From Paraburkholderia silvatlantica (GTDB lineage: Bacteria > Pseudomonadota > Gammaproteobacteria > Burkholderiales > Burkholderiaceae): a stretch of 64,000 nt of DNA. The position numbers and the translations under genes are program-made. Under the pieces are notes generated by a model, which had not been told where the DNA came from, made no database searches, and saw nothing but the letters and a program-made list of their open reading frames with translations. This document shows, piece after piece, positions 23,438 through 32,392 of the stretch. The number at the start of each line of letters is the position of its first letter. Within the stretch, counting starts at the first letter, position 1. The DNA is taken from the NCBI RefSeq assembly GCF_003096715.1, contig NZ_QEOL01000024.1, positions 87,857 to 151,856 of the forward strand. The letters run 5' to 3'.

Positions 23438-23626
23438 GGCGAAAAGGTGCGGCGAAGCGCGTCACATCAAAAGAACAATGCCGGCGATTGTACGCATTCG
23501 AGAATGGCGCGGACATTCCAGGCCGCGCGTTCTGGCATGCGACAATGCGCGTTCGAACCAGAACACGAGGACGTCGCCAAGCGGCCGTGACCGGCCGGCG
23601 CGCGACGCGAACCGCATCGCTGACCC

Positions 23627-24565
23627 ATGGCCGATTACGCAGATACCGCATCCTTGAGCTCTTCGCCTCCCGAACGCAACGCGCCGTGGCAGCCCCGCGC
23701 GACGTCTGCGTCGTCCGACGTTACTGAATCCCCGCTTGCTGTCGAATCCGATGCGCCACACGCGCCTGTCGGCGAGGGACTCGCCGCCGTTGCCGAAGCG
23801 GATGCCGCCGTGCGCCAGGGCACGCTGAGCGGCTTTGAGAGCCCCGAGCCGGCTCAAGCGGTAGCCGCGCCCGTCGACGAGGCCGGCGCGGCCAGCCCCG
23901 TTGCGGGTGCAACGACTGCGCGCCGCGCGCCGCGGGCGAAACGTGCCGCGGCGCCTGCCGCCGCCGAAGCGGCGGAGCCGGGCGTCGGGGCGGTGCATGA
24001 GGTGCAGGAGCCGGGTGCCGCCGCCTTTGCCGCCGAGCCGTCGTTTGCCGCCGGTCCTGCCGAGCGCGTGGAACCCACCGGGTTCGCGTCCGAAGTGGCA
24101 CAGGCAGCCTCCGAACCGGACGCGCTCACGCAGCGCCTCGACGCGCTCCAGGGCGCGCTCGCCGAGCAGCGCCGCGTGGCGCTCGCCTCGTCGCGGCATC
24201 AGAAGTGGGGGCTTGCCGCCGCGTCGGCGGCGGTGCTCGCATCGGTCGGCTTCGGGATCGCGCAGTCGGTGCGGCTCGACAGCCTCGCAAACGAATCCCG
24301 CGCCGACGAGGCGCGCCTCGAGCAGTTCATCCTGAAGCAGCAGTCCACGCTCGACGACCTGTCCCAGCGCGTTGCCGCGCAAACCGCAGCGGCCTCCGCG
24401 GCGGCTGCGGCTGCGGCCGCTGCCGCGGAAACCTCGGCGGCGGCCCCCGCACGCGTGTCGTCCAGGGCGGCGCCCGCCAAAGCATCGCCCGCCCCCGCGC
24501 ACCGTGCGGCGGCGCATGCCACGCGTGCGGCTCACGCGAAAAGCACCCAGAAAGCCACGCGCTGA
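23627..24565 (+). CDS. Alanine-rich protein with one membrane segment and coiled coil, hypothetical
   Basis: The 312-residue product starts with about 175 residues of low-complexity Ala/Pro/Glu-rich sequence, followed by a charged helix (DALTQRLDALQGALAEQRRVALASSRHQK), one clear membrane segment (GLAAASAAVLASVGFGIAQSV, about residues 197-217), a coiled-coil stretch (ESRADEARLEQFILKQQSTL), and an Ala/Lys-rich basic tail (AHATRAAHAKSTQKATR). It would be anchored in the inner membrane by a single pass. The basic tail might bind DNA or another polyanion, but this is speculation. The family is not recognised. The composition of the first part follows the GC bias, so its exact sequence is probably weakly constrained. 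Confidence 0.6.
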   Translation: MADYADTASLSSSPPERNAPWQPRATSASSDVTESPLAVESDAPHAPVGEGLAAVAEADAAVRQGTLSGFESPEPAQAVAAPVDEAGAASPVAGATTARRAPRAKRAAAPAAAEAAEPGVGAVHEVQEPGAAAFAAEPSFAAGPAERVEPTGFASEVAQAASEPDALTQRLDALQGALAEQRRVALASSRHQKWGLAAASAAVLASVGFGIAQSVRLDSLANESRADEARLEQFILKQQSTLDDLSQRVAAQTAAASAAAAAAAAAAETSAAAPARVSSRAAPAKASPAPAHRAAAHATRAAHAKSTQKATR

Positions 24566-24698
24566 CCGGCCTCGCTCAGCGATCCCGCCCCTGTATCCGA
24601 AATCTCGATGCGTTGTTTTGTTGCAACGCATCGAATGCGTGCGACCCCGTGCGACGGCACGTCGCAGTTTTTTTGCTGCGCTGCACTAGCGCTGTCCT

Positions 24699-24739
24699 AG
24701 GGAAAACCCTATAATTCGTTCTGTCTTAGGGAAAACCCT
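24699..24739 (+). promoter_or_regulatory. Promoter with a perfect TATAAT flanked by two AGGGAAAACCCT boxes
   Basis: The 13-mer TAGGGAAAACCCT occurs at 24699-24711 and again at 24727-24739, exactly 28 bases apart. Each has palindromic AGGG/CCCT arms around AAAA. A perfect -10 hexamer TATAAT (24711-24716) directly follows the first box. The second box is then around +5 to +17 of the transcript. No -35 of standard spacing is visible, which suggests that an activator or repressor bound at the boxes decides activity. The start codon of the small gene is 26 bases downstream. Confidence 0.55.
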
Positions 24740-24765
24740 GAACTGCAGCCTAACTGGGAGTCGCC

Positions 24766-24921
24766 ATGAGCTTCATCTTTGCCCTGTTCCAAAAGGTCAG
24801 CGATCTCTTCGCGTCGCCGTATCTGCCGATGGATTCGGAATATTCGTACGAAGCGCGTCACCGCGAAGCCGAGCGCGTTCGCCGCTCGCACTACATGCCG
24901 TTTGGCATGCCGCGTGACTGA
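24766..24921 (+). CDS. Small 51-residue conserved-looking protein
   Basis: Translation gives MSFIFALFQKVSDLFASPYL at the start, a middle part PMDSEYSYEARHREAERVRR, and the end SHYMPFGMPRD. The first 20 residues form an amphipathic or membrane-interfacial helix; the centre is a highly charged helix. There is a good ribosome-binding site (GGGAG at 24756-24760), a perfect TATAAT upstream, and a stop followed by a strong hairpin, so it looks like a complete small transcription unit. I recall similar short proteins in Burkholderia but cannot assign a function. The gene is too short for usual length cut-offs and easily missed. Confidence 0.7.
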   Translation: MSFIFALFQKVSDLFASPYLPMDSEYSYEARHREAERVRRSHYMPFGMPRD

Positions 24922-24992
24922 TCGAAGCTGAAGCGCTTCGGGCGGCGCGCGCCGCCCAACGCGTTTCTCCGGTCGGACCGCCAGGTCTTCAA

Positions 24993-25026
24993 GCAAGGCC
25001 GGCTCTCGCAAGAGAGCCGGCCTTGC
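24993..25026. terminator. 15-bp perfect hairpin with GCAA tetraloop after the small gene
   Basis: GCAAGGCCGGCTCTC (24993-25007) pairs perfectly with GAGAGCCGGCCTTGC (25012-25026) around the loop GCAA, a stable GNRA tetraloop. No clear T-run follows. It probably ends or stabilises the small-gene transcript. A second GC palindrome (24940-24957) lies 36 bases before it. Confidence 0.6.
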
Positions 25027-25135
25027 TGCGTCATGGGGCTGCTGCACGCCGAAGTCGCTTCGTCTGGCGTGACGGCAAGCGCGCGCGGCTCGTGTCATAG
25101 TAGTGCCGCACCGAAATCGCTACGCCTCACACCCC

Positions 25136-25750
25136 ATGTCCAATACCTACTTCTACGACCCCGCCCAGGGCCATGGCCTGCCGCACGATCCTTTCAAGGC
25201 GATCGTTGCGCCACGCATGATCGGCTGGATCTCCAGCCGCGCAAAAAACGGCGCGCTCAATCTCGCGCCCTACAGTTTCTTCGGTGCATTTGCCACCTTT
25301 CCGCCGATCATCGGGTTCTGCAGCGAAGGCCGCAAGGACAGCATCAGCAACATCGAAGAGACCGGTGAGTTCGTCTGGAATCTCACGTCGAAGGCGCTGG
25401 CGCCGCAGATGAACCGGACCTCCGCGCCGGTCGCCGCCGACGTCGACGAATTCTCACTCGCGGGCCTCACGGCCGCGCCGGGCCGCAGCGTGGCGGTGCC
25501 GCACGTGGCGGAGTCGCCGGCCGCGCTCGAATGCAAGCTGCTGAAGGTCGTGCGGCTCAACACGCTGGACGGCGCACCCAGGGACAACTGGCTCGCGCTC
25601 GGGCAGGTGGTGGGTGTGCACATCCGCGAGGAATTTCTGAAGGACGGCCTGTTCGACACGCACGCCGCCCAGCCCGTGATGCGCGCGGGTTATCGCGCCG
25701 ACTACGCGCAGATCGGCGAGATGTTCCAGATGGTGCGGCCGAGCGCGTAG
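25136..25750 (+). CDS. Flavin reductase family (FMN-binding split barrel) protein
   Basis: The 204-residue protein has the flavin-reductase-like split-barrel pattern: RMIGWISSRAKNGALNLAPYSFFGAFATFPPIIGF near the start (written here in its typical parts: the strand IGWISSR, the N-L-APYS loop for FMN phosphate, and the FPPIIGF strand), then EETGEFVWNLTS, and a long C-terminal part with VVGVHIRE. Such proteins bind FMN and reduce flavin with NAD(P)H, or act as oxidoreductases of unknown substrate. The ATG at 25136 is chosen by homology; the ribosome-binding site is weak. No flavin-dependent monooxygenase lies next to it, so the partner is unknown. Confidence 0.85.
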   Translation: MSNTYFYDPAQGHGLPHDPFKAIVAPRMIGWISSRAKNGALNLAPYSFFGAFATFPPIIGFCSEGRKDSISNIEETGEFVWNLTSKALAPQMNRTSAPVAADVDEFSLAGLTAAPGRSVAVPHVAESPAALECKLLKVVRLNTLDGAPRDNWLALGQVVGVHIREEFLKDGLFDTHAAQPVMRAGYRADYAQIGEMFQMVRPSA

Positions 25751-25855
25751 GCCGCTGCGGACGTGAGCAGGTCGCGGCGTTGCCGCGTCCAGCCCGCCCG
25801 CCGATAATGGCCGACAGCGTGGCCCGACAGCGCGAGGCGCGCAGGGAGGCAATCC

Positions 25856-26152
25856 ATGCAATCTCCGACGGGATCGGTAGTGGCGCTCAGTTCCGCCGCC
25901 TCGACGATGTTTTCGATCGGCCTCATCGCGCTCGGCTACTGGGGGCTGCACGAGCCGACGGCCTGGCGCATCGGCGACCGGGTGATCGTCGGCATCGCGC
26001 TCGCGGGCTTCGCGTGCCTCGGCAGCGTGCCCTGGCTTGCCACCTCGCCCGCGAAGCCCAACGACGAGTCGCGTTTCCTGATGGCGCGCCGCGCCTTTCT
26101 CTGCGGCGCGGCTGCCGTGTGGGTGTCGATCGTGCTGTCGCTCGTGCTGTGA
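25856..26152 (+). CDS. Small integral membrane protein, hypothetical
   Basis: A 98-residue protein with three hydrophobic segments (about residues 15-30, 42-62 and 78-97), ending almost directly after the last one. A conserved-looking GYWGLHEPTAWRIGDR loop joins the first two. It is expected in the inner membrane. The family is not recognised. A clear ribosome-binding site, GGGAGGCAATCC, precedes the ATG. It converges on the porin gene, with 12 bases between their ends. Confidence 0.75.
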   Translation: MQSPTGSVVALSSAASTMFSIGLIALGYWGLHEPTAWRIGDRVIVGIALAGFACLGSVPWLATSPAKPNDESRFLMARRAFLCGAAAVWVSIVLSLVL

Positions 26153-26164
26153 TCAGGCGGGCGA

Positions 26165-27337
26165 TCAGAAGCGGGCGCGCAACCCCACCGTGCCTACGAC
26201 CTGATTGGCAGTCGTTGACGCGCCGCCCGCCGTGTTGATGAACGCCACGTAGTTGTGCCCCGTGGCGTGCTGGTACATCGCCTCGCCGTAGAGGTCGGTG
26301 CGCTTCGAGAGGCGGTACACGACCTGTGCGTCCACCTGGTTCCACTTCGGATCGGCGCCGAAAGTCGTCGTGTCGCTCACGTGGCCATCCGTGAAGGTGT
26401 AGGCGAGACCGAGACTCCACGCCGGGTTCAGCTGATACTTCCCGTTCACTTCATAGTTGTTGAAGCTCATGTCGCCGCCCTTCGAGCCGAACGAGCTGGT
26501 GCCCGTGTACTCGCTGCGCGTGAACACGAAGCCCGCCGTGGCCGGGCCGAACGTGTAGTTGATGCCGCCGCCGAACGAACGCAGACGGTCGGCGCCGAGC
26601 GCGAAGCCGCCCTTGCCGTTGGCCGTCGACTCCGCGAGATCCACCGCGCCCGGGCTGCTCGCCGTCGCGCCCTGGGTGCCGTTCAGCTGCAGATAACCGC
26701 CGGCGATGGCGAGCGGCCCGTTGGTGTAGCTTGCGCCGAAGCTGTAGGCGCGATTCACGGCGAAGTCGGTGTTGTTCGAGAACGCATAGAGCGCGCCGAA
26801 CTTCAGGCCGCTATACGTGTTGCTCGTGAACTTGACCGCGTTGCTCATGCGCAGCGAGTGGTTCAGGTTGTCGTTGTCGAACGGATGCGCGAAGCCCGTG
26901 TCGCCGAAGGTGCCCGCCGTGGCCGAAAGCGGCGCGACGAAGTCGACGAGCGAGTCGTACTGGCGGCCGAGCGTGAGCGAGCCGAACTGGTCGCTCGCGA
27001 GGCCCACGTAGGCCTGGCGGCCGAACATGCGGCCGTCCTGGCCGAGCTTGCCGTTCTGCACGTTGAAGCCGTTTTCGAGCACGAAGACCGCATGCAGGCC
27101 GCCGCCCAGGTCCTCGCTGCCGCGCATGCCGAAGCGGCTGCCGTTCACGTTGCCGCTCGTTGCCTGCCACAGCGCGCCGGACGACTTGCCGCTCGCGACG
27201 TTGTTCGTGTACATGATGCCGGCGTCGATCAGGCCGTAGAGCGTGACCGAGCTTTGCGCGTGGGCGGCGGGCGCGGCGAGCGTGCCGAGGGCGCCGATCA
27301 CGGCGGCAATGGTGGTGAGCGAGAGGGTGTTCTTCAT
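26165..27337 (-). CDS. Outer membrane porin, OmpC/Porin_4 family
   Basis: A 390-residue trimeric-type general porin of Burkholderiaceae. A signal peptide covers about residues 1-23 (MKNTLSLTTIAAVIGALG, then PAAHAQ). The mature part begins with SSVTLYGLIDAGI, the standard first beta strand. RFGMRGSEDLGGGLHAVFVLE and LGRQYDSL are further family hallmarks, and the protein ends in a C-terminal Phe (VGLRARF), which is the outer-membrane assembly signal. It forms a passive diffusion channel for small hydrophilic solutes. AGGAACC lies upstream of the ATG at 27337; the frame extends to 27391 but the signal peptide fixes the start. Confidence 0.95.
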   Translation of the reverse strand: MKNTLSLTTIAAVIGALGTLAAPAAHAQSSVTLYGLIDAGIMYTNNVASGKSSGALWQATSGNVNGSRFGMRGSEDLGGGLHAVFVLENGFNVQNGKLGQDGRMFGRQAYVGLASDQFGSLTLGRQYDSLVDFVAPLSATAGTFGDTGFAHPFDNDNLNHSLRMSNAVKFTSNTYSGLKFGALYAFSNNTDFAVNRAYSFGASYTNGPLAIAGGYLQLNGTQGATASSPGAVDLAESTANGKGGFALGADRLRSFGGGINYTFGPATAGFVFTRSEYTGTSSFGSKGGDMSFNNYEVNGKYQLNPAWSLGLAYTFTDGHVSDTTTFGADPKWNQVDAQVVYRLSKRTDLYGEAMYQHATGHNYVAFINTAGGASTTANQVVGTVGLRARF

Positions 27338-27604
27338 TCGAGGTTCCTGTAGCGTTGTTGTTTCGCGGCGTATGCAAAAGCGGGTTTGCAACAGCGACAG
27401 GAGTGTAGGGAGTGAAAGGCGCCGGAAAAACCGGCTGTGACTGCAGAGGATTCTTCCTCGATCTGGAAGGATGTTTTCATCGCCCTGTCATAAATCGATT
27501 CAGGCATCGACTCGGGCGACCGAGGGCGTGCGCCCCGCGGGAAGCAGGAGCGGTCTTGCGAGTTTGGTACGATTCACGCTTTGCCAGCCGACCCTACCTG
27601 CCGC

Positions 27605-30175
27605 GTGAAGCGTTACGTGCCGTTGATCCGCGATCGAATCGCGCTGTCGTTGTCCCGCCTGAAGCCCGCCGCAGCGCGGCTGGGCGGGTTTATTCGCCCG
27701 CTGGGAGCGCGTGCGCTCCATCGTCTGCGGCATCCCACGCGGCGCGGCGTGCTCATGGCGATTGGCGCGTTGCCCGCGCTCGTCGTGCTCTACGTGCTCG
27801 TGCTGATTCCGTTCACCCCGAGCATTGGCGACATCCGCAAGGCGCGGGTGGACGAACCGGCCCAGATTCTTTCCGCCGACGGCAAGGTGCTCGCCGAGTT
27901 CAAGCCCTCGAACCGCGAATGGGTGCCGCTCGCGCAGATCTCGCCGCACATGGTCGATGCGCTGATTTCCACCGAGGATCACCGCTTCTACGAGCACCAC
28001 GGCATCGACTTCAAGCGCACGGCGGGCGCGGCGCTGCACACGTTCTCGGGCGAGCGTCAGGGCGGCTCGACCATTACGCAGCAACTCGCGCGCAATCTCT
28101 ATCCCGATGAAATCGGCCGCGCGCCCACGCTCACGCGCAAGATCAAGGAAGCGATCACGGCGTTCAAGATCGAGGCGGTGTACAGCAAGCAGCAGATTCT
28201 CGAGACCTATCTGAACACGGTGCCGTTCCTCTACAACGCCTACGGCATCGAGATGGCGGCGCGCACCTACTTCGGCGTGTCGGCGGATCAGCTCGACATC
28301 CTGCAAGCCGCGACGCTCACCGGCATGCTCAAGGGCAACGCCTATTACAACCCGGTGATCAACCCCGAGCGTGCGCTCGCGCGGCGCAACACCGTGCTCG
28401 GCCAGATGGTGAAGTACGGCAAGCTCAGCGAGGCGCAGTACGCCACGCTTTCGAAGAAGCCGCTGCGCCTCGACTTCGAGCGCCAGACAGAGCCGCCCGG
28501 CCCCGCGCCGCACTTCGCGCTGCAACTGCGCAAGTGGCTGATTGCGTGGGCCGACCGCAACGACTACAACATCTATTCGGATGGCCTCGTGGTGCGCACC
28601 ACGATCGATTCGCGCCTCCAGCAGATGGCAACCGCTGCGCTGCGCCAGCACACGAACCAGCTCCAGGGCATCGCCAACGGTGCATGGAGCGGACGCAACG
28701 GCTGTGTGGCCGGCAACGACCTGTTCGCGACCTTCATGCGCGAAACGCAGGACTACAAGAGCGCGCGCGACGCAGGCGCGAACGACGCCGACGCGCTCAA
28801 GCAGCTCGCCGGCGACCGCACCTTCATGCGCAATCTCTGCAAAAGCAAGACCGCGGTGGAGGCGGGCTTTCTCGCCATCGACCCGCGCAACGGGCAGATC
28901 AAGGCGTGGGTGGGCAGCCGCGACTTTACCGACGAGCCGTTCGACCACGTGCAGCAGGCGCGCCGTCAGCCCGGCTCGACGTTCAAGCCGTTTGTGTACG
29001 GCGCGGCCTACGCGGCGGGCGCCAAGCCGGGCGACACGTTCATCGACCAGCCGGTGGAGATCACGCTGGCGGGCGGCGAAATCTGGAAGCCGACCGACGA
29101 CGTGCCGCCGAGCAATCGCCCGGTGACGCTGCGCGACGCGATCGCGTTCTCGCGCAACCGCATCACCGCGCAGCTCATGCAGACGGTGGGCCCGGACAAG
29201 GTCGCGCGGCTCGCGCGCGCGATGGGCGTGCGCGACAGCCAGCTCGACCCGGTGCCGTCGCTCGCGCTCGGCACGAGCCCGGTCACCTTGAAGGAAATGG
29301 TCTCCGCCTACAGCACCATCGCGAACGACGGCGAGTATCTCGAACCGCGCATGGTCACGAGTATCGAGGACCACAAGGGCAACGTGCTCGCGCAGTTCGA
29401 GAGCGCTTCGCCCGAGCGCGCGCTTTCGGCGGAGGCGGACCGCACGCTGCTCGACACGATGCGCGACGTCGTCAACCGCGGCACGGGCTCGGCCATCCGC
29501 ACGCGCTTCGGCATTCGCGGCGACGTGGCGGGCAAGACCGGCACGACCCAGGGCAACACGGACGGCTGGTTCATCCTGATGGACCCGCAACTGGTGGCGG
29601 GCGCGTGGGTGGGCTTCGACGACGGCCGCGTGACGCTCGACGACTACTGGGGGCAGGGCGCGCGCAGCGCGCTGCCGATCGTCGGCGACTTCTTCCAGCG
29701 CGCGTTGCGCTCGCGCCTCGTCGATCCGCGTGCGCGCTTCGACACCGAAGTGACGCCGGGTGCGTTCGAAACCTTCCGCGAGAAGCTGCGCGCGTGGATG
29801 GACAAGCTGTTCGGCAAGCACGAAGCGCCGCCACCGGCGCCGCCGGTGCGGCATGCGCCGCCGCCGCGCGCGAGTGCGCCGGCACCTGCGTCTGTGCCTG
29901 CTGTGGCTTCGGAGGCGGGGGCGTCGGCGCCTTCTGCGGCATCGGCGCCTTCTGCCGCTTCGGCGGCGGCCGCGGAATCCGCCGCGCGCGCGATCATGGG
30001 TCTGCCGCCGATCATCGGGCCGTCCAGCGCGCCGCCGGCGCTTGCCCCGCAGCCCTCGTATCCGGCGCAGGCGCCGGCGCTTGCGCCGACCCCGACTCCC
30101 GACGAGGCGGACCCTGACACGCCAGGCGCGAGCGCGAGCTACACGCCGCCGGTGGCGCAGCCGCAGGGACAATGA
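27605..30175 (+). CDS. Class A penicillin-binding protein (bifunctional transglycosylase/transpeptidase, PBP1a family)
   Basis: An 856-residue membrane-anchored peptidoglycan synthase. One membrane segment (about residues 50-70, ALPALVVLYVLVLIPF) is followed by the GT51 transglycosylase domain with STEDHRFYEHHGID and GGSTITQQLARNLYP. The transpeptidase domain has SxxK as STFKPF, SxN as SRN (AFSRNRITAQLM) and KTG as AGKTGTTQGNTDGWF. The last 90 residues are an Ala/Pro-rich tail that looks disordered. It polymerises glycan strands and cross-links them in the periplasm. The GTG at 27605 is used; a TTG at 27581 is the alternative, and neither has a strong ribosome-binding site. It differs from the mrcA/ponA gene that normally sits next to pilM-Q, so it is probably a second class A enzyme. 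Confidence 0.93.
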   Translation: MKRYVPLIRDRIALSLSRLKPAAARLGGFIRPLGARALHRLRHPTRRGVLMAIGALPALVVLYVLVLIPFTPSIGDIRKARVDEPAQILSADGKVLAEFKPSNREWVPLAQISPHMVDALISTEDHRFYEHHGIDFKRTAGAALHTFSGERQGGSTITQQLARNLYPDEIGRAPTLTRKIKEAITAFKIEAVYSKQQILETYLNTVPFLYNAYGIEMAARTYFGVSADQLDILQAATLTGMLKGNAYYNPVINPERALARRNTVLGQMVKYGKLSEAQYATLSKKPLRLDFERQTEPPGPAPHFALQLRKWLIAWADRNDYNIYSDGLVVRTTIDSRLQQMATAALRQHTNQLQGIANGAWSGRNGCVAGNDLFATFMRETQDYKSARDAGANDADALKQLAGDRTFMRNLCKSKTAVEAGFLAIDPRNGQIKAWVGSRDFTDEPFDHVQQARRQPGSTFKPFVYGAAYAAGAKPGDTFIDQPVEITLAGGEIWKPTDDVPPSNRPVTLRDAIAFSRNRITAQLMQTVGPDKVARLARAMGVRDSQLDPVPSLALGTSPVTLKEMVSAYSTIANDGEYLEPRMVTSIEDHKGNVLAQFESASPERALSAEADRTLLDTMRDVVNRGTGSAIRTRFGIRGDVAGKTGTTQGNTDGWFILMDPQLVAGAWVGFDDGRVTLDDYWGQGARSALPIVGDFFQRALRSRLVDPRARFDTEVTPGAFETFREKLRAWMDKLFGKHEAPPPAPPVRHAPPPRASAPAPASVPAVASEAGASAPSAASAPSAASAAAAESAARAIMGLPPIIGPSSAPPALAPQPSYPAQAPALAPTPTPDEADPDTPGASASYTPPVAQPQGQ

Positions 30176-30256
30176 GCGCGGCGTATCTCGAACCCGGCCA
30201 GGCACCCTGCATGACTCGTTGCGCTCGCAAGGGTGTCTGCCCTTGGGGTAGGGGTG

Positions 30257-30272
30257 TGCTCGCTAGCGAGCA
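30257..30272. repeat. 16-bp palindrome between two convergent genes
   Basis: TGCTCGCTAGCGAGCA is a perfect palindrome in the 145-base gap between the convergent penicillin-binding protein and chemoreceptor genes. It may form a short hairpin that helps terminate transcription from both sides, although no T-run is adjacent. Confidence 0.4.
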
Positions 30273-30320
30273 TATCCAGCGGAAACCGGCTCCACGATTT
30301 CCGGCGACGCCTACGCGTCG

Positions 30321-32327
30321 TTACTCCCGAACCTTGAACACGGAAACCAGCTCGGCGAGCGCAGCCGCATGCTCGTTGAGCGCGGCGGCGGCGCGCTCGG
30401 CGTCGCCCACGAGCGCGGCGTTCTGCTGCGTCGCCGCGCCGATCTGCGAAACCGCGATGTTCACCTGCTCGATGCCGCCCGATTGCTCGCGCGAGGCCAC
30501 GCTGATCTCGCCGATGATCGAGCGCACTTCATCCACGCGCGCGACGATGCCGTGCATGGTCGTGCTCGCTTCGCCGGCGATCCGGTAGCCCGTCTCGACC
30601 GTCGTCGACGATTCGGTGATCAGCGCCGAGATTTCCTTCGCGGCCGCCGCGCTGCGCTGCGCGAGCGCGCGCACTTCGCTCGCGACCACCGCGAAGCCCT
30701 TGCCGTGCTCGCCCGCGCGCGCCGCTTCGACGGCTGCATTGAGTGCGAGGATGTTGGTCTGGAACGCGATGCCGTCGATCACGCCCGTAATCTCGGCGAT
30801 CTTCTGCGACGCGCGGCTGATGTCGTTCATCGTTTCGACGACGCGGCTCACGGCGCGCCCGCCGTCGAGCGCGGCTTGCGCAGCGCTGGTCACCACGGTG
30901 TTGGCGCGCGTCGCGTGGTCGGCGTTCTGCTGCACGGTGGACGTGAGTTCCTCCATGCTCGCCGCCGTCTGCTCCAGGCTGCTCGCCTGGCTCGCGATGC
31001 GCGAAGCGATCTCGCCGCTGCCCTGCGCGATGCGCGAGGTGTCCTCGCTCATCTGCGCCGCGGCGCTGCGTACTTGCGCGACGATCTGCGCGAGGCCCAC
31101 GCCGATGCCGTCGATCGCGCGCGTGAGGCGGCCGATCTCGTCGGCGCCCGCCGTATCCTGCGCGTGCGCGGCATCGCCATTGCCGATGCCGTTGCGGCTG
31201 GGGTTGCCGATGCGCACCGTGAGGTCGCCCGCCGCGAGCTGGCCGGCGGCGAGCGCTGCGGCGTCGAGCGGCCGGCTCACGAGGCGGCGCGCGGCGTAGA
31301 TCGAAAGCGCCGCGAACAGCGCGACCAGCACGAGGCCGATGGCCGCGAAGCGGTCGCGCGTGGCGTTCACGTCGGCCATGATCTCATCGCGCACGGCGAC
31401 GCCGCCCACGAGCCATTGCCACTGCGGCACGCTCACGAACGAGACGAACTTCGCCCGCGCGTCGCCCTCGCCGCGCGTCGAGTCGGCGGAGGTGTAATCG
31501 AGCGTGCCTTCGCGCGCTTCGAGCATGCGCGACCAGGGCGCGTCGGCGTCGTCGTAGTGTTTGCCGACGGCGCCAGGGTGCACGAGGAAGGTGCCGCGCG
31601 CCGGGCCGTTCGAAGCGTCCATCACGAAGTAATAGCCGCTCTCGCCGATCTTGAGCCTGGCAATCCCGCTTTTGAGCGCATCGATCTGCGCACCCACGTC
31701 CACGCCCACGAAGAGCGCGCCGATCACGTGGCCGCTCGCGTCGAGAATCGGCTTGTATTGCGTGATGTACTGCTTGCCGAACAACTGGGCGAGGCCGGTA
31801 TAGGTGCGATTGGCCATCACCGGCCCATACGCGGGGCCCTTGCGGTCGAGCAGCGTGCCGATCGCGCGCGTGCCGTCCTGCTTCTTGAGCGAGGTGGTCA
31901 CGCGCACGAAGTCGTCGCCGCTGCGCGCGAAAACGGTGGCGATTTCGCCGCTGCGCGCGAGAAACTGGTCGGGAATCGTAAAGTCCAGGTTCAGCACGTG
32001 ATCGCCGGACTTGAAGACCGGCGTGGCCTTGCCGCCAATGTCGACCGTCTGCGTCGCGTCGAGCGTGAAGGCGCCGGGCAGGAAACTCTCGAAGAGTTGC
32101 ATGGCGCGGTCGACTTCGGCCTCGAGCGCGCCGTTGATGAGCGAGATCGACGAAGCGACCGCCTGGTCCTTTTCGGCAATGCGCATGCGCACCTGGTCGC
32201 CGGCCTGCGTCGCCGCCGAACGCGTGATCGCCCATGTGAAGGCGGCAAAGATGGCTGCGACTAGCGCACACGATAGCAAGGCGAGGCGCACGCCGACGCT
32301 CGCGCGGCTTGATAAGCGTGAAAGCAT
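30321..32327 (-). CDS. Methyl-accepting chemotaxis protein with Cache sensor domain
   Basis: The 668-residue chemoreceptor has TM1 (about residues 13-33), a large periplasmic Cache3-Cache2-type sensor (about 40-320, with TYTGLAQLFGKQYITQYKPI and the PAS-like GYYFVMDASNG then FLVHP), TM2 (about 328-346), a HAMP domain, and the cytoplasmic signalling domain with the conserved tip GIAFQTNILALNAAVEAARA. It likely senses small organic acids or amino acids, judging from the domain type. It ends EHAAALAELVSVFKVRE without a CheR-binding pentapeptide. A sigma-28-like promoter lies about 65 bases upstream on the same strand. Confidence 0.95.
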   Translation of the reverse strand: MLSRLSSRASVGVRLALLSCALVAAIFAAFTWAITRSAATQAGDQVRMRIAEKDQAVASSISLINGALEAEVDRAMQLFESFLPGAFTLDATQTVDIGGKATPVFKSGDHVLNLDFTIPDQFLARSGEIATVFARSGDDFVRVTTSLKKQDGTRAIGTLLDRKGPAYGPVMANRTYTGLAQLFGKQYITQYKPILDASGHVIGALFVGVDVGAQIDALKSGIARLKIGESGYYFVMDASNGPARGTFLVHPGAVGKHYDDADAPWSRMLEAREGTLDYTSADSTRGEGDARAKFVSFVSVPQWQWLVGGVAVRDEIMADVNATRDRFAAIGLVLVALFAALSIYAARRLVSRPLDAAALAAGQLAAGDLTVRIGNPSRNGIGNGDAAHAQDTAGADEIGRLTRAIDGIGVGLAQIVAQVRSAAAQMSEDTSRIAQGSGEIASRIASQASSLEQTAASMEELTSTVQQNADHATRANTVVTSAAQAALDGGRAVSRVVETMNDISRASQKIAEITGVIDGIAFQTNILALNAAVEAARAGEHGKGFAVVASEVRALAQRSAAAAKEISALITESSTTVETGYRIAGEASTTMHGIVARVDEVRSIIGEISVASREQSGGIEQVNIAVSQIGAATQQNAALVGDAERAAAALNEHAAALAELVSVFKVRE

Positions 32328-32392
32328 GGATTCGGTTCCGGAATAGAGCGTGTAAAGAAGGAACCTGCGCCTTCGAGGCGCTGGTATGACGC

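Noticed and set aside
27581..27604. TTG start for the class A penicillin-binding protein
   Set aside because: TTG is rare and lacks a ribosome-binding site; the GTG at 27605 gives the usual short basic N-terminus.
27500..30205. 901-residue minus-strand frame opposite the penicillin-binding protein gene
   Set aside because: Arg-rich mirror frame; the plus strand carries complete transglycosylase and transpeptidase motifs.
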